A DNA stretch of 64,000 bases from Nemophila menziesii (lineage: Eukaryota; Streptophyta; Magnoliopsida; Boraginales; Hydrophyllaceae). The translations under genes and the position numbers were made by a program. Below, in pieces: positions 22,484 to 34,190 of this stretch. The stretch lies in the NCBI GenBank assembly GCA_029959085.1, contig JARWIR010000001.1, forward strand, positions 70,928,899-70,992,898, written 5' to 3'. Positions within the stretch are counted from its first letter, which is position 1; the number at the start of each line of letters is the position of its first letter. The notes below the pieces were generated by a model, which worked only from the letters and a program-made list of their open reading frames with translations, did no database searches and was not told the origin of the DNA.

Positions 22484-24770
22484 ATGCTCTCAGATCCTGA
22501 GAGACTAGTCCGAGCTAAGAATAGGAGAGAAAGATAAGAAAAAAGAAAAAGCAAGGTTAGAAGAAGAAATGGTGGATTTAAACATTCATAATGTTGAATC
22601 CCGGAATTCAGTTGGATGAAAACGGTCTTCCAATAGTTCCACCAGTATTACCAGTTCCACCGGTAGGAGTCCAAAATGCTCAATTCCAAATTTCTCCCGG
22701 AGGTCAACAACCACTTAACGATAATGGTGTAGAATTTCAAGATGATGGGCCGCGACTCTTCCAACCTAATAACTTTAGACCTTTCCGTTTACCACCACTA
22801 GGACTCCATCCTCCCGCTATTCAAGGAATTCGATTTAGACCAGATGCGGGTATGATTAATCAGTTTACAAAATTGGACAATATAGTGGTGCAGCTCGTGA
22901 AGATCCTATTCGAGCTATGTATAAGTTTATGCAATTTTGTGATGCATATGTCACTCCTGGAGTAACCCAAGAACAAATGTATTTTCATATGTTTCAATTT
23001 TCCTCACCGGAGGAGCGAGTGAATGATATGATCAGCAACCACACGATGAGATTTTGACTTCGGATCAACTTCAGACAACATTTTTCGACATATATTATCC
23101 TCAAAGTGTTAGACTTAGTGGTCAATTAGATGTTGCTAGTTTCCGTCAAGAGCGGGGATAAATTGTAGGAGTTGCTAGGACTCGTTTTCAATCTTTATTA
23201 AATAAGTGCCCATTACATGGGTACTCACTTGAATTACAGCTTGGGATATTTTATCGAAGTTTAGATGAAGCCGCGAAAGAGAAAATAGATACTATGTGTC
23301 AAGGTGGTCTCATGATGGTCACAACTAATCAAGCTTTAGCTATTCTGGATAGAATTGTGAAGAATGAAATGAGTTGGCAACCTTCTAGATCATCCGTTAG
23401 AGTTTCTGAAAAAGGTACTTTGAATCTAGACGCAAAAACAACTTTGAATGCTAAGATTGCCGCACTTGAGAACAAGCTAAAACAGATAACTATGTCGAAT
23501 AAAGTTGTTATAAATGTGGTAAATGAACCAGAGATATGTCCTAGTTGTGGGGTAGATGATCATAGCTGGGAAGAATGTGCTAATAACCCAGAATCCGTAT
23601 GTTTTGTTAATCACCGAGGTAATAATTATTCAGGTGGTCACGGGTATGTAGGGATGGCAACAGATCGATTTTTTGTAAAAATTTCAAAAACCATAACCAT
23701 AACCATTTTTATAATTAAAAACCATATCCCAACGGTTTTAACCATCGGTTACATTTTTCAAAACCATAACCGTATTATTCAGTTTTGGTTTTTTTTAACG
23801 GTTTTGCGGTTTTTAACCATATTCAAATGATAACTTAATAAATATATAAACTTTCATAAAATAAAACCACACATATAAAAGAAAACTACAAGATTTATAA
23901 AAAATTTTGTTAGTATTTGATTAAATTGCATATTTATTATTTAATTGGTTAAAATTAGTATTTTGATTTTGCTTTTAGAATTTCAATATATCTAATTTAA
24001 CTTAAATTATTATAAAATTTTAAAATATATATAATAATAAACGGTTTTCGGTTTTTCGATTTTATTTTTAACAAAAACCATAACCTAACGGTTTTAACCA
24101 TCGGTTACACTTTTCAAAACCATAACCTAATGGTTTTTTCCACGGTTATATCATTCGGTTTTTAATCGGTTCGGTTATCATCGGTTTCGATTTTTAACCG
24201 TAACCATTTCCATCCCTAAGGGTATGGAAGTCGAAACAGAAATCATCCAAGCTTTCAGTATTCGAATCCACATGGGGCAGCCAATCCAGGAACCTATCAA
24301 GAAAGGCCTCATGGGAACAATTACCTGTTTAAGTCGCAAAACCAATACCAAGGGAATCAACCTAGAGCCGATCTTGAAGCCTATTCCGATACGTTGTCTC
24401 AAAAGGCACTTCCTTCTCGACCTCAAGAAGGCGCAATCACCGCAAATGATTTAGCTCTTACCCTAACACAATAAATATCCAATTCCATAGTAAGTCAACT
24501 TTACTCAAAGATCAGCTATCTCGATTCATAGACACTACAACCGTTAAAGAGACCAAGATGGAAGAAACGTTAAACTCACATACCGCTTCGTTAAAAAATT
24601 TAGAGAATAAAATATCAAAGATCGCGAATACCTTAAATGTTCGAGGCCAAGGCCAACTCCCAAGTGACACAGAAATTCCAAAACAAAGGGAAGATTGTAA
24701 CGCGATCACTACTAGAAGTGGTAAGAAAGTCAACCACCACCTTTTCCTGTTAAGAGAGAAAAATAAATAG
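22484..24770 (+). pseudogene. gag of element D (broken, with hAT MITE inside)
   Basis: Structural protein of the virus-like particle. The start MLSDPERLVRAKNRRER at 22484 matches the LDNPESLVRLANKKRR region of B's gag but hits a stop soon after. Recognisable blocks follow in several frames: RFRPDAGMINQF (about 22825), a block with DQLQTTFFD (about 23055-23090), KEKIDTMCQGG (about 23278) and the knuckle-like CPSCGVDDHSWEEC (about 23538-23579). The reading breaks at 23649 where a 570-bp hAT MITE entered and resumes at 24219 with Asn/Gln-rich sequence. At least one stop and several frameshifts are present besides the MITE. Confidence 0.85.
23649..24218. mobile_element. hAT-type MITE inside gag of element D
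   Basis: 570 bp, starting TAGGGATGG and ending CCATCCCTA (terminal inverted repeat). It is flanked by 8-bp duplications CGGGTATG (23641-23648) and AGGGTATG (24219-24226), 7 of 8 bases identical. An 8-bp TSD with TAGGG-type ends is typical of hAT. Inside, AACCATAACC and AACGGTTTT words repeat on both strands near each end. There is no transposase. Confidence 0.92.
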
Positions 24771-24786
24771 CTAGAAAAGAAAACCG

Positions 24787-26320
24787 GTGAAAGAGGTGGT
24801 AGAAAAAGATGATGAACCTGAAATAGTAGAAGTGGAGAAGATTCCGGAAATTCCTAAAAATAAAGTTGTTGTAGAAACCCGTCCTCCTCCACCCTTCCCA
24901 TCACGAATTCAGAAGAAAGGAGATATGGCTGATTATCAAAGATTTTTAAACGTGGTAAGAGGTTCGAACATTAACATCCCATTCCTAGCCGCTATTAAAG
25001 ATGTTCTGAAGTATGTGAACTTTTTGAAGAGAGTCCTCACAAATAAAAGGCCATACTGTGATAATGAGATGATAGGACTTCCAGAAGAGCGTAGCGCAAT
25101 TTGTCAGAGTAAGTTGCCACCCAAGTTAATTGATCCTGGGAGTTTTACTATTCTGATATCTATCGGAAATGAGTGGCAAGGAAATGCTTTGTGCAATTTG
25201 GGTGCGAGTATTAATCTCATGCCCAAATAAATTTTAGAACAATTAAAGATTGGAGATGCAAGACTGACTTCTGCGGTCTTGCAAATGGCCGATAAATCCC
25301 TCGTATATCCTGAGGGACGAATAGAAGATGTCCTCGTCAAGGCAGGTACTTTAATTTTTCCCTTTGATTTTGTTATTCTTGAATATGACGCGGATAGGAA
25401 TGTACCCATTATTTTGGGACGACCATTCCTAGCCACGGGGCGTACTTTAATTGATGTAGAAAACGGAGAGTTGACTATGCGAATCCAAGACGAGGAAGTA
25501 ATGTTTGATGTGTTAAGAGCTATGAAGTTTCCAGATTCTCAAGAAGATTGTTTCCGAATGGATGTGGTAGAGAATGACACGCTAGAGGTATATGCTTGTT
25601 TTAATTATGATGATATCTTGCAGGCTGCTCTGACACTTGAATTACCTGAGATGATGGAAGAGCTTTCCAAAACAGTGGCAGCTCTTAATTCTGAAAATCA
25701 AAAGAATAGGCGCTTGCCCTATTAACCGTTACGAGACACAAGGGAGATTGAACCTCAAAAGAAACCATCTATTGAGTCTCTGCCAAAATTAGAAGAGAAA
25801 CCACTTCCGTCACACTTGAGGTATGCATAATAACACTCTACCTGTTATTGTTTCAGCTACTTTAACAGGTCCTCAAGAAGACAAGTTATTGCGTATATTG
25901 AGAGCCAATAAAGAGGCGATAGGCTGGACTATTGCTGATACCAAAGGCACTAGTCCGTCCTATTGCCAACACAAAATTATTCTAGAAGATGATAATACAC
26001 GCTCAGTTGAAGGACAAAGAAGGTTGATGCCTGCAATGAAAGATGTGGTGAAGAAAGAAGTTATTAAGCTACTAGATGCGGGGATCATCTACCCCATAGC
26101 TAGTAGTGATTGGGTAAGTCCAGTTCAATGTGTAACAAAGAAGGGTGGTATCACCACCATCTTGAATGATCAGAATGAAGCCATACCTTTGAGGACCGTA
26201 GTTGGTTGGAGAGTGTGTATAGACTATCGTAAGTTGAACAAGGCTACTAGAAAAGACCATTTTACGCTTCCATTTATTGATCAGATGTTGGATAAGCTAG
26301 CAGGTAGAGAATATTATTAT
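24787..26320 (+). pseudogene. protease and start of reverse transcriptase of element D
   Basis: Aspartic protease region: KGDMADYQRFLNVVRG, VLTNKRPYCDNEMIGLP, then LCNLGASINLMPK, where B and the family have D-L-G at the active site; the Asp is replaced by Asn. A TAA at 25228-25230 stops the frame. It resumes with QMADKSLVYPEGRIEDV and NVPIILGRPFLATG and continues to 25725. After another break, an RT N-terminal part follows: RILRANKEAIGW, VSPVQCVTKKGG, VGWRVCIDYRKLN, DQMLDKLAGREYY. The catalytic YxDD block is absent because the similarity ends near 26318. The active-site change and the stops make it inactive. Confidence 0.88.
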
Positions 26321-27076
26321 ACAACCTCCCCAGGGTTCCTCTTAATAAATCATACTACTAACTAGGGCTGTGCATCAGGTTAGAAAACCCGCATAACCCG
26401 ACCAACCCGATTACACTAACCCAAAGTTATAGGGTTAGTTACTTATTAGGTGGGTTGCGGATTACGTTTTTAAAAAATATATACTTTTTGCGGGTTGTGG
26501 ATTTTAAACTTGATAACCGCAAACCCGATTACTCTTTAGTATAAAAAATTAAAAAAATTCATAGTGCTTAATATATTCAAATAAAATAGTAGGGATCATA
26601 TGCTTAGCACTTTATTTTTTTATATTCATTCTCTTTTAAAATGTTTAAATTCCTCAATATTTCAATAATATTTTATTTTTTTGGACATGTAAGAAAGATT
26701 TCAGGACCATTACCAAATCAGCCAATTCGGAGTTTACAATAATATATTTTTTAATGAATCTGTTTTTCATTTCAATTATGATGTTATCTCTACTATTTGT
26801 TTAATTTATGAATTTATTTTCCTAAAATCTCCTTTTATATTTTTTAAAATCAAAGATTATTTCAAGGGGTAATTAGAGATAAATGCCTCCTTAATGATGC
26901 ATTTAATTTTTTTAAGCCTCTAATTTTCTTATTTAGAGATAAATGCCTAATAGAACAATTATTTATAGAAAACATCTCATTTATATTTTTTATACCTATA
27001 CTATTCTTATTATTAAATATATTATTTTATTTTTAATACAATATTTATTTTTAAATCTTAAACAAATAATAGGGTA

Positions 27077-27195
27077 TTTCCACCATCACCACCACCACCA
27101 CCACCACCATCACCGCCTCCACCATCATAACCACCACCACCACCACTACAGCCACCACAACCATCACCACCTCCACCACCACCACCACCTACTAC
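27077..27195. repeat. (CAC)n/(CAT)n trinucleotide repeat
   Basis: An imperfect CAC-rich run of about 119 bp. The His-rich or Gly-rich frames through it are repeat artefacts. Confidence 0.9.
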
Positions 27196-27202
27196 TAATT
27201 TC

Positions 27203-27661
27203 ATCACACGCGCGCGTCCGTGGAATTTTTTTAAAATCGCCATAACTAATTCAAAAAAAATCAGAAAAATCGAAAAAAATCATATTTGGATAAATCAAAT
27301 TAATATTTACGTCTATGATTTTTTTTCGGAGTTTTCTGAATTTTTTGATTTTTTTGATTTTTTTTTTTTAATTTTTTAATTCGCAGAACATGGAATTCCA
27401 TGTTTTAAACATGGAATTCCATGTTTTAAACAGTGAATTTCGTGTCTGCGGAAAACAAATTCCTTGTATCAAAACATGGAATTCCATGTTCTGCGAATTA
27501 AAAAATTCAAAAAAATTCAAAAAATTCAAAAAATTCTGAAAAAAATCATAGACGTAAATATTAATTTGCTTTATCCAAATATATAAATTTTTTATTTTTT
27601 TGATTTTTTTAGAATTAGTTATGACGATTTTAAAAAAAATTCACGGACGCGCGCGTGTGAT
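27203..27661. mobile_element. foldback element with ~200-bp inverted arms
   Basis: Left arm 27203-27406 and right arm 27471-27661 are near-identical inverted copies. Both outer ends are ATCACACGCGCGCGTCCGTG and both inner ends carry GAACATGGAATTCCATGTTTT. The loop is about 64 bp. The 16-bp palindrome ACATGGAATTCCATGT occurs three times. A target-site duplication could not be fixed. The structure suggests a foldback MITE or a source of double-stranded RNA. Confidence 0.85.
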
Positions 27662-28089
27662 TATTAGTTTTTGTTTTGTTTTTTTCTAATTTCGTTTTTT
27701 TAATTGTTAATTATAAGGGTAGTTTGGGATGGGGCATTTTTCTATAAAAAATCTTATTCTATGCACCTTTTTTTAAATAAGTTTTTTAATAGGCATTAAT
27801 GTCTAATTGGCTCTTATTTCAAGTGTATATGAGTATCCTAAATTATATATTTTGTTACAATTTTCATTCGTAATATAAATTTGATCCGAATATGGATTCA
27901 AATTTGGCTCATTTATCTAACTAAATCACCCGCCATGCACCCGCAATCCGCCAACCCGAAAATCAATGGCTTGTATAATGTATTGAGCGGGTGCGGATCT
28001 CATTTTCCAAAACCCGCACAAGAACGGGCAGTTTTGTGGATTGGACATTTTTCATCTAAAACCGACCCGCACACACCCCTACTACTAAC

Positions 28090-29313
28090 CATGGAAGTCT
28101 ACAACTATATTCTCATTAATCTTGAAAGTATCAAGAGATGACCAAACAAACTAATCATATTTTGCCACAACAGTAAAACATGTTCATGCCTAATATCATG
28201 TTCATTAGATCCTCACATAATATGCTCTAAGTAATCAGACAGTACACATTAAAATACACTTAACATATATTTGGTGATTATGTGTGTATTTTTCATGCGA
28301 TAATTTTTCTCGTTGTGCATATGGTTGAACGAAAGTGAGTTTCATGATAATCTCATATATGGATCATCACACTTCTGTGCATTGTTGTAGATGGATCCGA
28401 CAAGTCAGGTTTCACTGATCCGTAGACATAAAAATTACATATTACATGCTTATATCATTAGTTATATTAGTCCAAGAGATTATTTAATCGCTTTCTAAAA
28501 AAAATTCTTAACCTTTACGATCCACACCCCCTTAATTGAGGTCCGAGGCCTGGAACGATCAAAAGCATAGTTTGGTTCTTTGAATAGAATATCGATAAAT
28601 GAAAAGGAACAAATGTTATTCAAAGACTATCCAAAAGAATTTTACATTTTGAATCTAAAATGAAAAATAACTTATAATTCAAAAAACAATTATAAATTTT
28701 TCCTTTCTTGTTTGGAAAAGTAATTCTTTTTGTTAGTTTGTTCGTTTCACTATACTATTTTATTGAAAAAACGGAAACATAAACAATACCACCAATATAA
28801 AGTTCCTATACTTGGCCCTAAACTAAAATAAGGCCACCAATATAAAGTTCCAATACTAAAGCCCAAACTGTTTCTTTTTGTTCCAAATCTGGATTAACAA
28901 TAACAAAGTTATATCTAGCAACGAATCAAACAATTCTACTATACTATCAAAACTTATTAGCAAAGCATCCACCAATCTTAGGTCTAGAGTTTCCACAACA
29001 AAAAACAGACTTTAGAGGGTAAGCATTTTACCTTCACTTTACCTTTTCATCATATATGTATATATAATATATTATCTATTAACATTTTTCAAATGTTCAC
29101 TAACCCACAATTTTTCCATGTGAGCACCAAATTACAATTTTCAAACATTGTGTTAATTAGTGAAAATTACGACAAATCTACTTCCTCCATACTCAAATAT
29201 CATTGATCCAAAAATAAGAGTAAAAATACATGAAACAGAAATCCTCAACATAAATATTGTTTAATCAAAATTTGATATAGAAAACAAATGCTTTACACAG
29301 AAAAATAGAACAA
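28090..29313. other. AT-rich intergenic DNA downstream of GMP synthase
   Basis: No gene is recognised. The 18-bp word CCACCAATATAAAGTTCC occurs twice near 28790 and 28833. The 3' UTR and poly(A) site of GMP synthase should lie just below 29314, but no single signal can be chosen. Confidence 0.5.
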
Positions 29314-31345
29314 TTATTCCCATTCAATTGTAGCTGGAGGCTTCGATGTGATATCTAGAAGAACACGATTAACACCACGCACTTCATTACATATCTTTAT
29401 CGCCACATCATTCAAAAACTTGTAATCAAAATGATACCTAAAAATAAAAATTTCACCACCAAATTAATCATTCAATTACATTATAAAATAAAATTAAAAA
29501 ATAAAATAAAATTACCAATCAGCAGTCATTCCATCTTGACTAGTAACAGCACGAAGTGCAATAGGAAAAGCATGAGTCCTTTGATCTCCTTGAACACCAA
29601 CTGTTTTACAATCTATAAACACAGCAAAAGCTTGCCATATTTCATCATAAATCCCACCATCTTTTATCGATTGAATAAATATCTCATCCGCCTTAAATTA
29701 TTTAACACATTACATTATTAAAAACATTTTAAATAATTTAAATAAATACACTTACCTGACGAAGAATATCTAATCGATTTCCTAAAGTAACATCACCTGA
29801 AACCCGAACAGCAAGCCCAGGCCCAGGGAATGGGTGTCTCTTTAAAAACCCTTCCGGAACATTCAAGATTTTTCCCAATTGACGAACCTGATAATAGAAT
29901 TTGACTTTTACAAAAACGCAAAAAAAAATAGAAAAAGAAAAACAAACCTCGTCCTTGAACAAAAGTTTAAGAGGTTCGATAAGCTTTAGTTTCATATCTT
30001 TGGGTAATCCTCCAACATTATGATGACTTTTGATAGTATGTGAGTGAGTTCTTCCACTGCCAGGTGGCGGACAAGATTCGATTACATCTGGATAAAGTGT
30101 ACCTTGAACTAGAAAACCTGGTTTTGTACCCAATTTTTTCTCTAATTCGTGTGCAAAATCGTCAAAAACTACGATAAATTCTTTTCCGATTATTTTTCGT
30201 TTTGTTTCTGGGTCTGTTACACCTTTTAGCTCTGAAAGAAACTTTTCTGAAGCATCTACACAAGTTACTGGTAAATGAAGATCTTTCTCGAAAGTTACCA
30301 TTACTCTCTCTTGTTCCTTGTATCTACATGATATAGTTTCAAATATCGGAAATTAAATGTGGAATTACATAAAATACCTAATACAATGAGGACTATACAG
30401 TAAATTTAAGAATATACTGACCTTAATAAACCATTATCAACAAAGACACAGTGAAGGCGATCTCCAATAGCTCTATGAACAAGAGTAGCAGCTACTGTAG
30501 AATCAACGCCTCCAGATAAAGCACAGATTACGTGTTCTGTGGGTCCCACTTTTTCTTTAATTACTCTTATTTCCTCTTCAAGAACATCTTCCATATTCCA
30601 TCCAGCTGTTACTCCACAAATATCGAAAAGGAAGTATCTTAGTGTTTCCATACCTTCCAATGAATGTGTCACCTGTAACAATTTATCAATTAGGTCCCTC
30701 ATCTTTGCCTTTTTGCTTAATTAAGCCACAAATATTATACAATTAACCAAAAAGATTGAGACTTTATGAATAATTGAAATTAAAATAATGAAAATTCACC
30801 TCCGGGTGATATTGTAAACCATAGAATCTTTTTTCCTGATTCTCCACCACCGCCACTGAGCCCTGAAGACTTCTCGCCACCACCTCAAACCCTTGGGGTA
30901 GCTTCACAGCTTCATCGCCATGGCTCATCCAAACAACTTGCTTATCTCCGATACTCTTCTTCTCAAATAACCCACAAGCCTTAACAACCTCAATCTCCAT
31001 TCTCCCGTACTCTTGTTTCTTCCCAACAGTCACTTCTCCACCAAGCTTTTGTACAATAAGTTGCAGACCATAACATATTCCGAGGACGTAAATGCCTTTT
31101 TCCTGGACGTATTCGATGAATCCAGGTGGGAAACATGGGGCGTCAGGTGCGTGAACGCTGTGGGGACCACCGGAAAGGATGATTACACGTGGGTCTAAAT
31201 CGGTTATGGTTTTGAGCGAGGAGGTGCCATTGATACAGAGTGAGAAAACTGATAAGCTTCGGATTCTTCGGGTGATTAAGTGGGTGTATTGTGAACCGAA
31301 ATCTAGGATTAGTACTACGTTTGCTTGTACTGCTTGAGGTTCCAT
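29314..31345 (-). CDS. GMP synthase (glutamine-hydrolysing), 6 exons
   Basis: Makes GMP from XMP, ATP and glutamine in purine synthesis. Exons on the minus strand: 31345-30800, 30672-30422, 30323-29948, 29887-29756, 29691-29516, 29437-29314. All introns are GT-AG and phases agree, giving 1605 bp and 534 aa. The N-terminal class I glutamine amidotransferase has GICYGLQ (nucleophile Cys91) and YHPE (His180, Glu182). The ATP pyrophosphatase P-loop SGGVDS is at residues 235-240. The C-terminal dimerisation domain has [14 protein letters not shown] and ends PATIEWE. The start MEPQAVQ is the first ATG giving a normal N-terminus. No lesions were seen. The length agrees with what I recall for plant GMP synthases. 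This is the best-supported host gene of the window. Confidence 0.96.
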
Positions 31346-32100
31346 TGCAGGCTTATGGTTTTGCAGAGTATGAACAAGAGGCACAAATAAATAGGAGGCT
31401 AGGGTTTTGGTAATGGGTTTATGAATGGCGGGAACTATACCTAAATTATATGCCTCTCAATATGAGAAAATTCCCAAATGGTCCTAACTTATAGGTAATT
31501 TCCCCTTTGGAACGTGATTTTATTTTAATTTTCAAAAGGGAATTTCATTTTAAAATCCCTCAAATTAAGTAACAACATTTTTTCCTTATTTCTTTTTACT
31601 ACATGCGTACGAACGATGATAGGCGGTTACAATTGAAAAACAAATTATATAATCATGGTTAAAACCTGGTTTTGAAAAGTGTAATCTATAGCTAGAACGG
31701 TAAGCTTGTGATTTTAGATAAAAATAAATCTGAATAACAAAAAATCGTTTATTATTGTATATATATTTTCAAATTCTATAATGATATAGATAAAATAGTA
31801 TACTGAAATTTTAAACCAAAATCCAAATACTAGATTTAACCAATTAATCAAAGGTTAGCACAATTTTTTATGTACCTTGGATTTTTTTCTTAATTATATG
31901 TGTGGCTTTATTTTATGGAGAGTAATACGTTTATAAAACTATCATTTGGTTCCGCAAAATCGTTTAAAAACCTCAAACTGAATGGTACAACTCTGGTTTT
32001 GAGAAGTGTAAGTGATAGTTATAATCGTTAGACTATGATTTTTAATAAAATAAATTGTTATGGTTTTTGATATGTTTTGTAAAACCCCGAATCGTTGTAG
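31346..32100. other. upstream region of GMP synthase
   Basis: AT-rich, no ORF of interest. The segment near 31655-31740 (GGTTTTGAAAAGTGTAA, then GTGATTTTAGATAAAAATAAAT) has a diverged copy near 31990-32060. No TATA box can be assigned with confidence. Confidence 0.4.
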
Positions 32101-32104
32101 ACCC

Positions 32105-32215
32105 TAAACGTGGGTGGTCCGGGTCAAATAATTAGATACATGTAGCTCTCATTTACACCTAAGAAGAAAGAAAATTCTAGCCTGTTGAGCTAATCCTATG
32201 AGTTAGTGACCTTTT
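32105..32215 (-). mobile_element. possible tRNA-derived SINE remnant
   Basis: On the minus strand GATTAGCTCAACAGGCTAGAA resembles a tRNA A box. It is followed by TTAGGTGTAAATGAGAGCTAC, shared with a similar sequence at 43815-43935. The B box is poorly kept. The call rests on the A box and the two-copy comparison. Confidence 0.4.
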
Positions 32216-32228
32216 TTCTGTATCGTTA

Positions 32229-33190
32229 TCATTTTTTTTGGTCGACTACAAAACGGGACTTACTTACTAGTATAGGACGCATATAAATTACTAATACTAC
32301 TAAAAAACTCAAAAGCGAATCGCGGGGACATTTGGAGATGTCCAAATTATTTCTAACACATTTAGCGAGTCTGTCGGCAACCCCATTGAACTCCCTTTTT
32401 ATGTGAGTAACCTTCCAATCCGGATATTGTCCAATCCACCTCCATGCTTCAGATATCATGGGGCGAATCCTCCAATCGATTCCAATTCAATGATTAATAC
32501 CTTGAACTACCTCAAGGTTATCAGAGTAGAACGAACTACTTTTAAAACCGAGATCTACTGCAGGTCTCATGGCGAGGAGAATAACTCACGCTTCTCCCTC
32601 CACACTACTATTGATTCTTGCTCTCTTGTTGACCAAATGTTTAACCTCTCCCTCCTTGTTGACTGCCATATAAACCATACTAGTCGGGTCCCAACTGTTA
32701 ATATGCGAAGAATTACATAGCCAAATATTTTCAGTTTCATCTATGGAAATCGGACTGTCCTCGTCATTAACTTCATTATCCTTATCATATCATGCAACAT
32801 TTCCTTGCACTAACGAGTCTTTTTCTCCAAATAAGTGTTTAATAGAAAACTTTGTTTTCTCGATAATATCTCGTATAACCCATTTCTTTTTCTCAAAGAA
32901 ACCATTCATTCTTGCTTTCCAGATGTTCCATAATGTTAGTAGCACAATTGCAGTACCAACCGATGATCCCAACCATTTCTCGTATAACTTTCGATAATGT
33001 TTATGATCCATTCGCCTATCTTTCCATTAAAATTTTCGTCAATCCTATATTGTAACTGAGAATTTTCCCAAACTCCTTTACTAAACGGACATTTTAGAAA
33101 GATGTGTTCTACAGATTCCACTTCCGATTCACACCATTCCCAAATATCATCTTCAACACATCTCTTCTTTTCAAAATATATTTTGTTGGG
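32229..33190 (-). pseudogene. 5'-truncated LINE remnant (zf-RVT and RNase H)
   Basis: Minus-strand frames read VEHIFLKCPFSKGVWENSQL (zf-RVT), then VLLTLWNIWKARMNGFFEKKK, and finally the RNase H end, EAWRWIGQYPDWKVTHIKREFNGVADRLAK. Several frame changes separate them. An A run (T run on the plus strand, about 32232-32239) marks the 3' end. It is the same family as the plus-strand remnant at 45140-46028 and different from the full-length LINE at 3676-9637. Confidence 0.85.
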
Positions 33191-33814
33191 ATAACATTAA
33201 TACTAGAGGTGTATTTCAAAAAATTTGTATGTTTATAGATTCGACATATTTAGAATTTTACCTTGAAAACTAATATTAAACCAAAAAAAATCTCTTGGTG
33301 GTTGGGGAACTAAATTTTTAGTGGGGAGGTTGTAATTTTATTTTATTTATGTTTTTTTTACAAATATTGTTCAAATTCGTATTCTATAATCGAGTCAAAA
33401 ATTTGTATCCCTCTCTCCCCATTCTCACACCCTCCCCTTTTGGGACTACTTGCCTGCAAGGACGAGGGTGGCGACCGTCTTCCAACCCCGAGTCACTGTG
33501 AGAATTTAATCGACTTTTTTAACAAAAAGACCTTAGTAGACTACATTTTTGCCTCCTCTTCGGCCCTCCTTTTTCTCGAATTAAAAATTACCCTAAAAAA
33601 ATCTTATACGTTACTTATTTACCCCCTTCTTATTCAAAGGTTTACCAAAGGATTTGATTTTATGATCTCTAAATATTACATTGCATAAAGAAAATCTCAA
33701 GTTACATTTGGTTATTATTTTTTATATGGAATTATAAAGAAAATTTATAAATAGGGATTAATGATGAGGATTTCTATTTTCACTTATAATTTAAAAGGTT
33801 TTTTAATGTTCCAT
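33191..33814. other. intergenic DNA, nothing recognised
   Basis: No supported gene or repeat boundary. Short ORFs lack recognisable similarity. Confidence 0.5.
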
Positions 33815-34190
33815 GTCCCAAAAAAAATGTATATAATTCATGTACTACTTAGAATATTTCACCCTTATATAGAAAATATTGTGTTGTAATTAATTGTCAA
33901 CTTTTTTTTCTTCCATAAGGAAAGAAAATGTTGGTTGATAAGATGAGATGATATTTTGAGATATAAATCATATCAGAAAATATGTTACTTTTTAAAGTTT
34001 TTAAAACAACCCATACATATAATCCATGGACTATTTAGAAGTATTTCTCCCTTATATAGAAAATATTGTGTTACAAGTTGTCAATTTTTTTCTTCTATCA
34101 GAAAAGAAATCTTGTGGTTGATAAGGTGAGATGAGATTTTGGGATATAAGATAGCATTAGAAAAAACGTTACTTTTTGCAATTAATGGAT
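33815..34190. repeat. diverged ~187-bp tandem duplication
   Basis: Two copies (about 33815-34002 and 34003-34190) share CCCTTATATAGAAAATATTGTGTT (starts 33862 and 34049) and GGTTGATAAG(A/G)TGAGATGA. Many differences show that it is old. Confidence 0.75.

Larger units (their letters stand above)
20769..26320 (+). mobile_element. Athila-like Ty3/gypsy element D (5' two thirds)
   Basis: Plus-strand element inserted in A's integrase. It has a complete 5' LTR (20769-22348), a degenerate primer-binding site, a gag-protease frame and the beginning of reverse transcriptase. Similarity to RT stops abruptly after KLAGREYY near 26318. The rest of pol, any env-like ORF and the 3' LTR were not found, so D is truncated. 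A 570-bp hAT MITE interrupts gag. Confidence 0.88.
26363..28081. mobile_element. non-autonomous hAT element with nested foldback
   Basis: 1719 bp from TAGGGCTGTGC to CACACCCCTA, flanked by perfect 8-bp duplications CTACTAAC (26355-26362 and 28082-28089). Subterminal regions are rich in ACCCG/CGGGT words on both sides (about 26380-26530 and 27930-28070), as in many plant hAT elements. There is no transposase. It contains a CAC/CAT trinucleotide run and a long-armed foldback. Confidence 0.9.

Noticed and set aside
26943..27245. His-rich plus-strand frame and Gly-rich minus-strand frame
   Set aside because: Both arise from the CAC/CAT trinucleotide run inside a hAT element.
31346..31384. Longer N-terminus of GMP synthase starting at 31384
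   Set aside because: That start is GTG, not ATG. The ATG at 31345 gives the expected 534 aa and a normal N-terminus.
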